64,000 bases of DNA from SLSG01 sp964477035 (GTDB taxonomy: Bacteria > Bacteroidota > Bacteroidia > Bacteroidales > UBA7960), in contig CAYZCW010000002.1 in assembly GCA_964477035.1 (NCBI GenBank), positions 124,001-188,000 of the forward strand, in the 5' to 3' direction. The position numbers and the translations under genes are program-made. Shown piece by piece: positions 17,576 through 24,958 of the stretch (positions are counted from its first letter, which is position 1; the number at the start of each line of letters is the position of its first letter). The notes beneath the pieces are model-generated. The model was not told the origin of the DNA. It saw only the letters and a list, made by a program, of their open reading frames with translations, and did no database searches.

Positions 17576-17767
17576 ATGGGAACAGCCATCGTAAAATGCA
17601 CCATCGAAACGTATGCGAGGGACCAGTATGTGGTGGAGGTGTCCTGCGGCCCCGGCGACGTGGACGAGGTCATCATTGCCCGCGCCTGGAAGCAACTGCG
17701 GGAGGAGGAACCCGCCCTGCCTTACGGGAACCGCACGGCGGAGATCATTCAGCGGACCGGGGAATGA
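17576..17767 (+). CDS. Small hypothetical protein (63 residues)
   Basis: I do not recognise a family. The product (MGTAIVKCTIETYARDQ at its start) has regular beta-strand-like patterning, no signal peptide and no membrane segment. It is followed by a stop three bases before the end of the convergent PHP gene. A longer in-frame start at 17546 exists but has a poor start context. Coding character and the promoter-like box upstream make it plausible; it could still be a chance frame. Confidence 0.5.
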   Translation: MGTAIVKCTIETYARDQYVVEVSCGPGDVDEVIIARAWKQLREEEPALPYGNRTAEIIQRTGE

Positions 17768-17770
17768 GGC

Positions 17771-18913
17771 CTACCTTCCGCTCCTTGAGGGCCTGACCCT
17801 CCCGTCAGGGGAAATCCTCAGGGTGACGGGCAGCCCCTCTCCCGGGGCCACCAGCCAGTTGTCCACCTTCAGTTTCAATTCAAGGAAGTCCATTCCCTCC
17901 GCATCCCCGGTATAAACAGTCAGGTTGCGATAACCCCGGGCAGGCACGCTCGCCTGCCTGAAGAATTCGAGCTTCGGATCGTTTCCCCGGTCTTTGGACA
18001 GTTCCATCGGGATGTCCGAGGGGTTGTACAGGGTAAAGGTAAAACGGTTGGGATGGCGGACCATCCTTTCCACCTCCAGCGTGGTCCTGAACAAAGGCTC
18101 CAGGTGTTCCTGGCGACCCACAAGCTGGTCCTTGAAGTAGACAGCGGTCCTGCCGCTGCGCAGGGCTTCCTGCAGGCCGCTGGCGGTGCGCTCACGGGCA
18201 AAGACCAGGGTCATGGACCTGCGCTGTCCGCCGCTCAGGTCATAGTCCATGGAGGACGGGTTGTGCAGGTCCGACGATCCGATCATGGTGAGATTGTGGT
18301 CCAGGCACCACTGAAGGGCTTCAGGGGAGTAAAGCCAGCCGTTGGCCACCTCAATCCCGTGTAGCAGGCCTTCTTTAAGCAGCCACCCGTGTTCGTCCCA
18401 CCACAAAGTGGTGTCCGGCTGCTGGCGGTCCCAGCCGGGATGGTTCCAGAAAATAAAAGCTCCCTGGGAAGCGGCCTGCCGGAGCGCATCACGCCAGTCC
18501 TCCGTATCCAGGGCATTGGCATCCGACAAAAAAATGGCGTTGAGGTGCCCGGGCGGCATGGCACGCGTGATTTCGCTGCCGTGGATGAGGAGGATGCCCA
18601 GCTGGTCCGCTACCGGCCGGGCAATGTCATAGGCCCGGTTGTGGTCGGCCAACACATCCTGTCTGAACGGGCGGTACTCTATATGCTCCGTAAGGGATAT
18701 GGCATCCAGGTCCTCCCGCCAGGCCTCGTGGACCCTCAGGGTCGGCCACACCATGCCGTCGGAGAAAACCGTATGCAGGTGGGGGTCGAATTTCAGGGTG
18801 TGGAAACCGGGGAGGTCCGGGACACGGAATTCGTGGCGCTGTTGTGCATTGAGTGGTAGTAAGTTCCCGGCAAGGGCCAGAAACAGAAGGAAAGGGAAAA
18901 TGGCTCTTTTCAT
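17771..18913 (-). CDS. Secreted PHP-domain metal-dependent phosphoesterase
   Basis: The 380-residue product has a signal peptide (to LPLNAQQ) and a PHP domain. DPHLHTVFSDG supplies the first metal ligands, SLTEHIEY the next, then GSEIT, NHPGW and SSDLHNP, the usual order of PHP motifs. PHP enzymes hydrolyse phosphoester bonds with two or three metals. The last about 110 residues are a beta-rich domain of unknown role (ERMVRHPNRFTFTLYNPSDIP). An exact -7 box (TAGGTTTG) on the minus strand at 18935-18942 lies just upstream. Confidence 0.85.
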   Translation of the reverse strand: MKRAIFPFLLFLALAGNLLPLNAQQRHEFRVPDLPGFHTLKFDPHLHTVFSDGMVWPTLRVHEAWREDLDAISLTEHIEYRPFRQDVLADHNRAYDIARPVADQLGILLIHGSEITRAMPPGHLNAIFLSDANALDTEDWRDALRQAASQGAFIFWNHPGWDRQQPDTTLWWDEHGWLLKEGLLHGIEVANGWLYSPEALQWCLDHNLTMIGSSDLHNPSSMDYDLSGGQRRSMTLVFARERTASGLQEALRSGRTAVYFKDQLVGRQEHLEPLFRTTLEVERMVRHPNRFTFTLYNPSDIPMELSKDRGNDPKLEFFRQASVPARGYRNLTVYTGDAEGMDFLELKLKVDNWLVAPGEGLPVTLRISPDGRVRPSRSGR

Positions 18914-18934
18914 GGGTCCGGTCTTTTAATACGG

Positions 18935-18942
18935 CAAACCTA
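18935..18942 (-). promoter_or_regulatory. -7 box of the PHP gene
   Basis: The minus strand reads TAGGTTTG, an exact TAnnTTTG match 21 bases upstream of ATG 18913. No TTG is found at the -33 position. Confidence 0.4.
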
Positions 18943-18952
18943 CGAAATCTGT

Positions 18953-18973
18953 CTGTTCCTTTTAAGGGAACAG
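18953..18973. promoter_or_regulatory. Palindrome between divergent PHP and TetR genes
   Basis: CTGTTCC and GGAACAG form a 7-bp inverted repeat with a seven-base centre. It lies at the -33 side of the PHP promoter and could be an operator or a hairpin. No T run follows, so it is not a clear terminator. Confidence 0.3.
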
Positions 18974-19048
18974 GATGAAAATATTATTAATGACTTGCGA
19001 AAGCGGCCGGATGCCGTTTCCCCGGAGGATAAAAAAATAAAATGTTAC

Positions 19049-19072
19049 TATTTGTATCATTAATAACAAATA
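19049..19072. promoter_or_regulatory. Operator candidate for the TetR-type regulator
   Basis: TATTTGT, ten bases, ACAAATA form a symmetric site ending 24 bases before ATG 19097. Size and position fit TetR-family autoregulation, and the segment overlaps the probable promoter. Confidence 0.4.
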
Positions 19073-19096
19073 TCGTATATTTATTAAAAAATTGTC

Positions 19097-19693
19097 ATGA
19101 AGGTGGACACCAGAATTTCCCGGCAGAAACACCAGCTGCTCCTCGATGCGGGCCGGCAGCTTTTCTGGAAGCATGGTTTCAGGCGGGTGACTGTGGAGGA
19201 GGTCTGCAAAAAGGCCGGGGTGAGCAAGATGACGTTCTACCGGCACTTCGGGAACAAGATAGAACTGGCCAGGGCGGTTTATGAGAGGGTGGCCACCGAG
19301 GGACTGGCCCGTTTCAAAGAGATCCTGTCTGACGGGACGGCCACAGTCAGGGAAAAGATGGAAGCCATGCTGCAGATGAAGGCGGAGGGGACCCATGACA
19401 TCAGCCCTGAATTTTTGAATGATTTCTACAGCGCCCCGGAGTCGGATCTGCCACGCTTTGTGGCCGAAGTCTCCCAGAGGGTGTGGGCGGAGATCATCCT
19501 GGATTTCAGGATGGCCCAGGAAAAGGGATGGATGCGGCAGGATTTCAAGCCGGAGGCCTTCCTGCTGATCACATCCATGATCTCCAAAATGGTGTCGGAC
19601 GATCAATTGCTCAGGTTCTACGACACCCCCCAGGATGCCGTCATGGACCTTGCCAGGCTGTTTACCTACGGCATCATGCCTTATTCCAAATAA
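19097..19693 (+). CDS. TetR/AcrR family transcriptional regulator
   Basis: The 198-residue product has the TetR DNA-binding domain: ILDAGRQLFWKHGF-like N terminus, then VTVEEVCKKAGVSKMTFYRHFGNKIEL (about residues 35-61), the hallmark helix-turn-helix with F-Y-R-H-F. The C-terminal ligand domain is diverged, so the inducer is unknown. It starts a plus-strand run of six genes that encodes a transport-like system, and probably represses it. A symmetric operator candidate lies directly upstream. Confidence 0.92.
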   Translation: MKVDTRISRQKHQLLLDAGRQLFWKHGFRRVTVEEVCKKAGVSKMTFYRHFGNKIELARAVYERVATEGLARFKEILSDGTATVREKMEAMLQMKAEGTHDISPEFLNDFYSAPESDLPRFVAEVSQRVWAEIILDFRMAQEKGWMRQDFKPEAFLLITSMISKMVSDDQLLRFYDTPQDAVMDLARLFTYGIMPYSK

Positions 19694-19709
19694 GCGCCAC
19701 GTGAAAAAA

Positions 19710-20882
19710 ATGAGGCTCAACCTGCTGGCCCTTACCCTGCTAATCCTTCCGGTTGGCTGGTCTCTTGCAGGCAGCCCGCACACCTGGTCGATTGCGGGGC
19801 AGGCGGCCGCCTGGTTCAATGTCAGCCACACAGGCCAGGCCGATGCCTGGCTGGGCGGAAGGTACCTTCCCCGGGGCAACTGGGAAATGACCCTGGGAAA
19901 TGGACGTTCCCTGGGCATTGAGGCATCGGTCAATGCCGGCGGAAGCACCGGCTGGAAAAACCCGGACAGTCTCCGCTGGGACGGGCACATCAAAGCCTAC
20001 CGGCTGTGGGGCCGCTACGCTTCCAACCGCCTGGAAGCGAGAATTGGCCTGCAAAAGATCAATTTCGGATCGGCGGGCATGCTGCGCCCCCTGATGTGGT
20101 TCGACCAGCTGGATCCCCGGGATCCCCTGCAGCTCACCGATGGGGTTTGGGCCCTGCTGGGCCGCTATTTCTTTTTGAACAATGCCAATATGTGGTTATG
20201 GGTTCTATACGGAAACGAGGGGCCCAGAACCTGGGAAACGGGGCCGACCACCAGCCGGACCCCCGAATTCGGGGGCCGCGTCCAGCTCCCCTTCAGACGG
20301 GGAGAAGTGGGTGCCGCCATACACCACCGCCGAATGGACCAGCCCATGCTTGCACTGCCCGGCAGTTCCACCGGTTTTCCCGGAGTACAGGAGGGAATCC
20401 GGGAAAGGATTCCGGAAACCCGCTACGGGCTGGATGTGCGACTGGATGTGTTGATCGGTCTGTGGATGGAAGCAGCCTGGATCCGTAAGGAACAGGATGC
20501 GGGACTGTTTTCAAACCAGCAGCTGTTCACCCTGGGGGCAGACTATACCTTTGGCCTGGGTAATGGCCTGTACCTGAGCTGTGAATATATGGCCCTTGGC
20601 ACGGGCAGGGATGCCTTCCGCCCGGATGATGCCGCTCATTTTTCTGCCGTGTCCCTGTCTTACCCCCTTGGCCTCTTTGACACGTTCAGCGCCATTTTGT
20701 ACGGGGACTGGACCCGGGAAAGCCTCTACCCGTTTGTGCGCTGGCAACACCAGCGCGACCGGCTGGGCCTGCACCTGATGGCATTTTGGAATCCCGAAAG
20801 CATCCACCTGCCGCAACAGGGAGGCGGCGGACAATTGTTTGCCGGGAAAGGCCTGCAGCTGATGCTTGTATACCATCACTAG
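19710..20882 (+). CDS. Outer-membrane beta-barrel protein of the TetR-controlled operon
   Basis: The 390-residue product has a signal peptide (MRLNLLALTLLILPVGWSLAG) and a barrel-like alternation of aromatic and polar residues throughout, such as IKAYRLWGRYASNRLEARIGLQ and ILYGDWTRESLYPFVRWQ. It ends in LMLVYHH. I do not recognise a named family. The start could also be GTG 19701. It lies 16 bases after the TetR gene and 17 bases before the ABC ATPase, so it is probably the outer-membrane part of the same transport or lipoprotein-handling system. Confidence 0.75.
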   Translation: MRLNLLALTLLILPVGWSLAGSPHTWSIAGQAAAWFNVSHTGQADAWLGGRYLPRGNWEMTLGNGRSLGIEASVNAGGSTGWKNPDSLRWDGHIKAYRLWGRYASNRLEARIGLQKINFGSAGMLRPLMWFDQLDPRDPLQLTDGVWALLGRYFFLNNANMWLWVLYGNEGPRTWETGPTTSRTPEFGGRVQLPFRRGEVGAAIHHRRMDQPMLALPGSSTGFPGVQEGIRERIPETRYGLDVRLDVLIGLWMEAAWIRKEQDAGLFSNQQLFTLGADYTFGLGNGLYLSCEYMALGTGRDAFRPDDAAHFSAVSLSYPLGLFDTFSAILYGDWTRESLYPFVRWQHQRDRLGLHLMAFWNPESIHLPQQGGGGQLFAGKGLQLMLVYHH

Positions 20883-20899
20883 TTAAAAAAAATCACCCC

Positions 20900-21592
20900 A
20901 TGGACATCATCCAGATCAAGGATCTTAACAAGCGCTTCCCAATGGGAAAGGGGGCGTTCACGGCACTGAACCGGGTAAATCTGCAATTCGGCAGGGGAGA
21001 ATTCGCCGGGCTGATCGGTCCGAGCGGCTCGGGGAAAACCACCCTGCTGAACATCATTGGTTCCCTGGACATTCCGTCGGATGGAGAGGTCCGTGTCCTG
21101 GGCCATTCCGTCGGCTCCCTGAGCCAAAAGGAAGCCGCCCGCCTTCGAAGGGAACACCTGGGTTTCATATTCCAGAGCTACAACTTGCTGCAGGTGCATA
21201 CCGTGTATGAAAACGTGGAATTTCCCCTGTTGCTTCTGAGAACCACGCCTGCGACCAGGCGCCGGATGGTCCTGGATGCCCTGGATTGGGTCGGGCTGAC
21301 CGGCAGGGAGCATTCCAAACCCCCCCAGCTGTCCGGAGGCGAGTGCCAGCGGGTGGCCATTGCCCGGGCCATGGTGAAAAGGCCCTCCCTGGTACTGGCC
21401 GATGAACCAACCGCCAACCTGGATGCCGCCAATTCCCACAACATCCTGAGAACCATGGAGACCCTCAACCGGGAGTTGCAGACCACTTTCCTTTTCGCCA
21501 CGCACGACGACAAGGTGATCAACTACCTGCACCGCAAGGTTTTCTTGTTGGATGGCAGGGTCGACAAGGAAGAAACAACCCAGTCCAACTAA
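20900..21592 (+). CDS. ABC transporter ATP-binding protein, LolD/MacB type
   Basis: The 230-residue product has Walker A GPSGSGKTT (40-48), a Q loop in FIFQSYNLLQ, signature LSGGECQRVAIARA (Cys replaces the more usual second Gln), Walker B LVLADEPTANLD, and the switch His in ATHDD. The FQSYNLL segment is typical of the LolD/MacB/FtsE group that serves mechanotransmission-type permeases. ATG 20900 is chosen because an upstream extension to 20786 overlaps the outer-membrane protein gene. It works with the two permeases that follow. Confidence 0.93.
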   Translation: MDIIQIKDLNKRFPMGKGAFTALNRVNLQFGRGEFAGLIGPSGSGKTTLLNIIGSLDIPSDGEVRVLGHSVGSLSQKEAARLRREHLGFIFQSYNLLQVHTVYENVEFPLLLLRTTPATRRRMVLDALDWVGLTGREHSKPPQLSGGECQRVAIARAMVKRPSLVLADEPTANLDAANSHNILRTMETLNRELQTTFLFATHDDKVINYLHRKVFLLDGRVDKEETTQSN

Positions 21593-21605
21593 ATCATTGT
21601 CAAGC

Positions 21606-22781
21606 ATGTGGATCGCAATCAAACTGGCTTACCGCAACCTGGTCGGGGCAGGGCTCCGGACCTGGCTTACCGTGCTGGTGCTGTCCTTCTCTTTTGTGGT
21701 CATCATCTGGATGAAGGGGGTGATGGTGGGATGGGACCACCAGGCCAAGACCGACATGACCCATTACGAGATCGGCGGAGGGCAATACTGGCATGAGGCA
21801 TACGATCCCTATGATCCCATGTCCCTGTACGACAGCCATAAACCAATTCCTCCTGAAGTAAAGGATGACATGGAGAGGGGGGACCTGGAGCCTGCCCTCA
21901 TCATCCAGGGCAACATTTTTCCCCAGGGCCGTATGATGCCCGCGCTCCTCCAGGGCATCCGTCCGGACCAGACCCTGTTCCGGCTGCCGTCCCAGTCCCT
22001 GGATACCCTCACCGATGCCATCCCGGCATTTATCGGGGCGATGATGGCAGGCAGCAGCAGGCTGAAGGTGGGGGACCGGGTCACGATCCGGTGGCGGGAT
22101 GCCCATGGCACTTTCGATGCGGCAGAAATTTTAATTGCAGCCATATTCCACTCCAATGTGCCCACGGCCGAGGCTTCCAAGGTCTACCTGCCCCTGGACA
22201 GGCTGTGGGATATGAGCCAGTTGCATGGACAGGCAACCCTTTTGACTTTCCGTGACAGCCAGGCGGATCGTCCGGAAATCCCGGGATGGATCCTGAAGCC
22301 AAAAGGCGAGCTGACCCAGCAGGTGGATGAGCTGATTAAGACCAAATCGGTTGGGCAGACAGTGCTCTATGCCGTCCTGCTGCTCCTGGCCATGCTGGCC
22401 ATCTTCGACACCCAGGTGCTTTCCATTTTCAGGCGGCAAAAGGAAATTGGCACCTACATTGCACTCGGCTATACACGCAAGGAGGTGGTCGGATTGTTCA
22501 CGGTGGAGGGAAGCATGCATGCCGTGCTGGCGGCCCTTGTCGGGGCAGCCTATGGCTTGCCTTTCCTGGCCTGGCAGGCAAGAGTCGGATGGACCATGCC
22601 GATCGATGCGAGCCAGTTTGGCATGGCCATTGCCCAGACCCTTTACCCGGTTTACAGCGCCGGCCTGGTGGTCACCACCGTGCTGATAGTGACCCTGACC
22701 ACGGCATTGGTCAGCTACCTGCCTTCCCGCCGCATTGCCAAAATGAATCCAACGGAAGCTTTAAGGGGAAAACTGCAATGA
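21606..22781 (+). CDS. FtsX/MacB-like ABC transporter permease (first)
   Basis: The 391-residue product has one N-terminal TM helix (about 17-37), a large extracytoplasmic domain, and three TM helices in the C-terminal third, as in LolC/MacB permeases. The C-terminal part has the usual signatures IFRRQKEIGTYIALGYTRKEVVGLF and RRIAKMNPTEALRG. These systems move lipoproteins or other periplasmic substrates toward the outer membrane rather than across the inner membrane. It overlaps the next gene by 4 bases. ATG 21606 gives the natural N terminus. Confidence 0.9.
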   Translation: MWIAIKLAYRNLVGAGLRTWLTVLVLSFSFVVIIWMKGVMVGWDHQAKTDMTHYEIGGGQYWHEAYDPYDPMSLYDSHKPIPPEVKDDMERGDLEPALIIQGNIFPQGRMMPALLQGIRPDQTLFRLPSQSLDTLTDAIPAFIGAMMAGSSRLKVGDRVTIRWRDAHGTFDAAEILIAAIFHSNVPTAEASKVYLPLDRLWDMSQLHGQATLLTFRDSQADRPEIPGWILKPKGELTQQVDELIKTKSVGQTVLYAVLLLLAMLAIFDTQVLSIFRRQKEIGTYIALGYTRKEVVGLFTVEGSMHAVLAALVGAAYGLPFLAWQARVGWTMPIDASQFGMAIAQTLYPVYSAGLVVTTVLIVTLTTALVSYLPSRRIAKMNPTEALRGKLQ

Positions 22782-24052
22782 TGGTATTTCTGATCAAGGG
22801 TTTGCTGCGCGACAAGAGCCGCAGCCGCCTGCCGGTGATCGTGGTCACCTTGGGGGTGATGCTGACCGTATGGCTGCATGCATACATCAACGGTTTCATG
22901 GGAGAAACCATCGAGATGAATGCCCGCTTTTCGAACGGTCATGTCAAAGTGATGACCCGCGCCTATGCGGAAGATATGGACCTGATGCCCCTGGACCTGG
23001 CCCTGCTGGACGTACCCGGGCTGCTGCAGATTCTGGGTGATCGGTTTCCGGAAATGACCTGGTCTGCGCGCATTCCTTTTGGCGGGCTGGCGGATGTGCC
23101 GGACCGGGAGGGAGAAACCCGCGCCCAGGGCCCGGTCATGGGGCTGGGGCTGGACCTGATGACGCCCGGATCCCCTGAAGCCGGCAGGCTGAATATGGCA
23201 CAGGCCCTGGTCCGGGGAAGGATGCCTGAAGCTGCCGGAGAGGTTCTTCTCAGCGAACAGTTTGCCTGTCGCCTGGGCATACATCCAGGGGAATCCTTCA
23301 CCCTGATCGGGTCTTCCATGAATCACAGCATGGTGATGCATAATTTCATCCTGGCAGGCACCCTGGAGTTCGGGGTGGAGGCCATGGACAGGGGAACCCT
23401 GGTGGCGGACCTGGAAGATGTCCGGCTGGCTTTGGACATGGAGGACGCCGCCAGCGAGATCCTGGGATTCTTTCCGGACGGGTTTTACAATCATGCCAGG
23501 GCCATCAGGATGTCAGAAGAATTTAATGTCCTGTTTGAAAACGATGGGGATGGTTTTGCCCCCATGATGAAAAGCCTCAGCCAGCAGGGAACCATGGGGA
23601 CTTACGTGGAGTTGTCCGAAACATGGGCGGTGTATATTTCGATGGTATTCGTGCTGGCCATGGCCCTTGTGTTGTGGAATGCAGGGCTGCTCGGGGGATT
23701 GCGCCGGTACGGGGAAGTAGGGGTTCGCCTGGCCATGGGAGAAGAAAAGGGGCATATCTACAGAACCATGATTTACGAATCCGCAGCCATCGGCCTGACC
23801 GGCTCCCTGCTGGGCACGGCGCTTGGGGTCTTCTTTGCCTGGTTGGTGCAGGTTTATGGCATCAACATCGAAGGCATGATGGAGGGAGCGGCCCTGATGA
23901 TGCCTTCTGTCATCAGGACCCGCATCACCCCACCCGATTTTTATATAGGTTTTATCCCCGGTTTGCTGTCGACCGTTGCGGGGACGATGCTCTCGGGCAT
24001 CGGCATCTACAAACGGCAGACGGCCAGGTTGTTCAAGGAACTGGAGGCCTGA
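22778..24052 (+). CDS. FtsX/MacB-like ABC transporter permease (second)
   Basis: The 424-residue product has the same layout as the first permease: an N-terminal TM (RSRLPVIVVTLGVMLTVWLHAYI), a large periplasmic domain, and a C-terminal block of three TM helices (ISMVFVLAMALVLWNAGLL onward). GEVGVRLAMGEEKGHIYRTMIYESA matches the FtsX-type motif. The pair resembles a heterodimeric LolC/LolE-type arrangement. Two ATG codons in a row occur at 22778 and 22781; the first overlaps the upstream stop. No membrane-fusion gene is present in the operon. Confidence 0.9.
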   Translation: MMVFLIKGLLRDKSRSRLPVIVVTLGVMLTVWLHAYINGFMGETIEMNARFSNGHVKVMTRAYAEDMDLMPLDLALLDVPGLLQILGDRFPEMTWSARIPFGGLADVPDREGETRAQGPVMGLGLDLMTPGSPEAGRLNMAQALVRGRMPEAAGEVLLSEQFACRLGIHPGESFTLIGSSMNHSMVMHNFILAGTLEFGVEAMDRGTLVADLEDVRLALDMEDAASEILGFFPDGFYNHARAIRMSEEFNVLFENDGDGFAPMMKSLSQQGTMGTYVELSETWAVYISMVFVLAMALVLWNAGLLGGLRRYGEVGVRLAMGEEKGHIYRTMIYESAAIGLTGSLLGTALGVFFAWLVQVYGINIEGMMEGAALMMPSVIRTRITPPDFYIGFIPGLLSTVAGTMLSGIGIYKRQTARLFKELEA

Positions 24053-24091
24053 TATCCGAATGCCTGATCAAAGGACAATTGAAAACCTTAC

Positions 24092-24856
24092 ATGAATCCA
24101 TTTAAAGCGATGATTAAAACCATTGGAATGCTCTTGTGCCTCCTTGCCTCAGGCCTTCTTAGCCTTTCAGCCGGGGCACAGACCGCCAGGCAGATCCTGG
24201 AACGGGTCGACCGGAACATGTTCAGCGACAACCGTGTCATGGAGTCCAGCATGACCATCCACGGCAGGCGGTCCAGCCGGACCATCCATTCCCGGACGTA
24301 TGCCGAGGGGGACCGGAAGTCCTACACCGAATACCTTTCCCCGCCACGGGAAGCAGGTACCAAGATGCTCAAGCTGGAGGACCAGCTCTGGATCTACGCC
24401 CCCTCCACCGATCGCATCATCCAGATATCAGGTCATATGCTCCGGCAGTCTGTCATGGGCTCCGACCTGTCTTACGAGGACATGATGGAGGAGCGACGGC
24501 TTGCCGACATGTATCATGCGGAGGTGGCCGGAGAGGACACCCATGAGGGCCGGCCGGTCTGGATCCTTTCACTCACCGCCCGGGTGGAGGACGTGGCCTA
24601 CCACTCACAGCGCATCTGGGTCGACAGGGAACGTTACGTGCCCCTTAGGCAGGAGTTGTATGCAAAAGGCGGTCAATTGCTCAAATACATGGAGTTGAAG
24701 GATGTCGGGCAGGTTCAGGGAAGATGGTTCCCGACCACCGTATGGTATAAAGACGCCCTGAAGCAGGGCGATGGCACGGAGTTCCGCATCACAAGCATCC
24801 GTTTCGATGTGGACATCCCGGAACATATCTTCACCAAGGCGGTGCTGAGGCAATAG
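24092..24856 (+). CDS. LolA-like outer-membrane lipoprotein-sorting protein
   Basis: The 254-residue product has a signal peptide (to LSAGAQ) and a LolA-like fold pattern of the outer membrane lipoprotein-sorting group: TARQILERVDRNMFSDNRVMESSMTI, YTEYLSPPREAGTKMLKLEDQLWIYAP, and a long C-terminal beta section. LolA-type proteins carry lipoproteins or other lipids across the periplasm. Together with the LolCDE-like ABC genes and the outer-membrane barrel this suggests a dedicated lipid or lipoprotein export route. It is the last gene of the operon. Confidence 0.83.
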   Translation: MNPFKAMIKTIGMLLCLLASGLLSLSAGAQTARQILERVDRNMFSDNRVMESSMTIHGRRSSRTIHSRTYAEGDRKSYTEYLSPPREAGTKMLKLEDQLWIYAPSTDRIIQISGHMLRQSVMGSDLSYEDMMEERRLADMYHAEVAGEDTHEGRPVWILSLTARVEDVAYHSQRIWVDRERYVPLRQELYAKGGQLLKYMELKDVGQVQGRWFPTTVWYKDALKQGDGTEFRITSIRFDVDIPEHIFTKAVLRQ

Positions 24857-24958
24857 CCGGACGGATGCGGCCGCCAGGCAGGTCCCTGCGGAACGATTCT
24901 GAAAAATGCCTATCTTTCGGTAAGTCCGGATGGATGGTTTGTCCATACGCCTTGTCAC

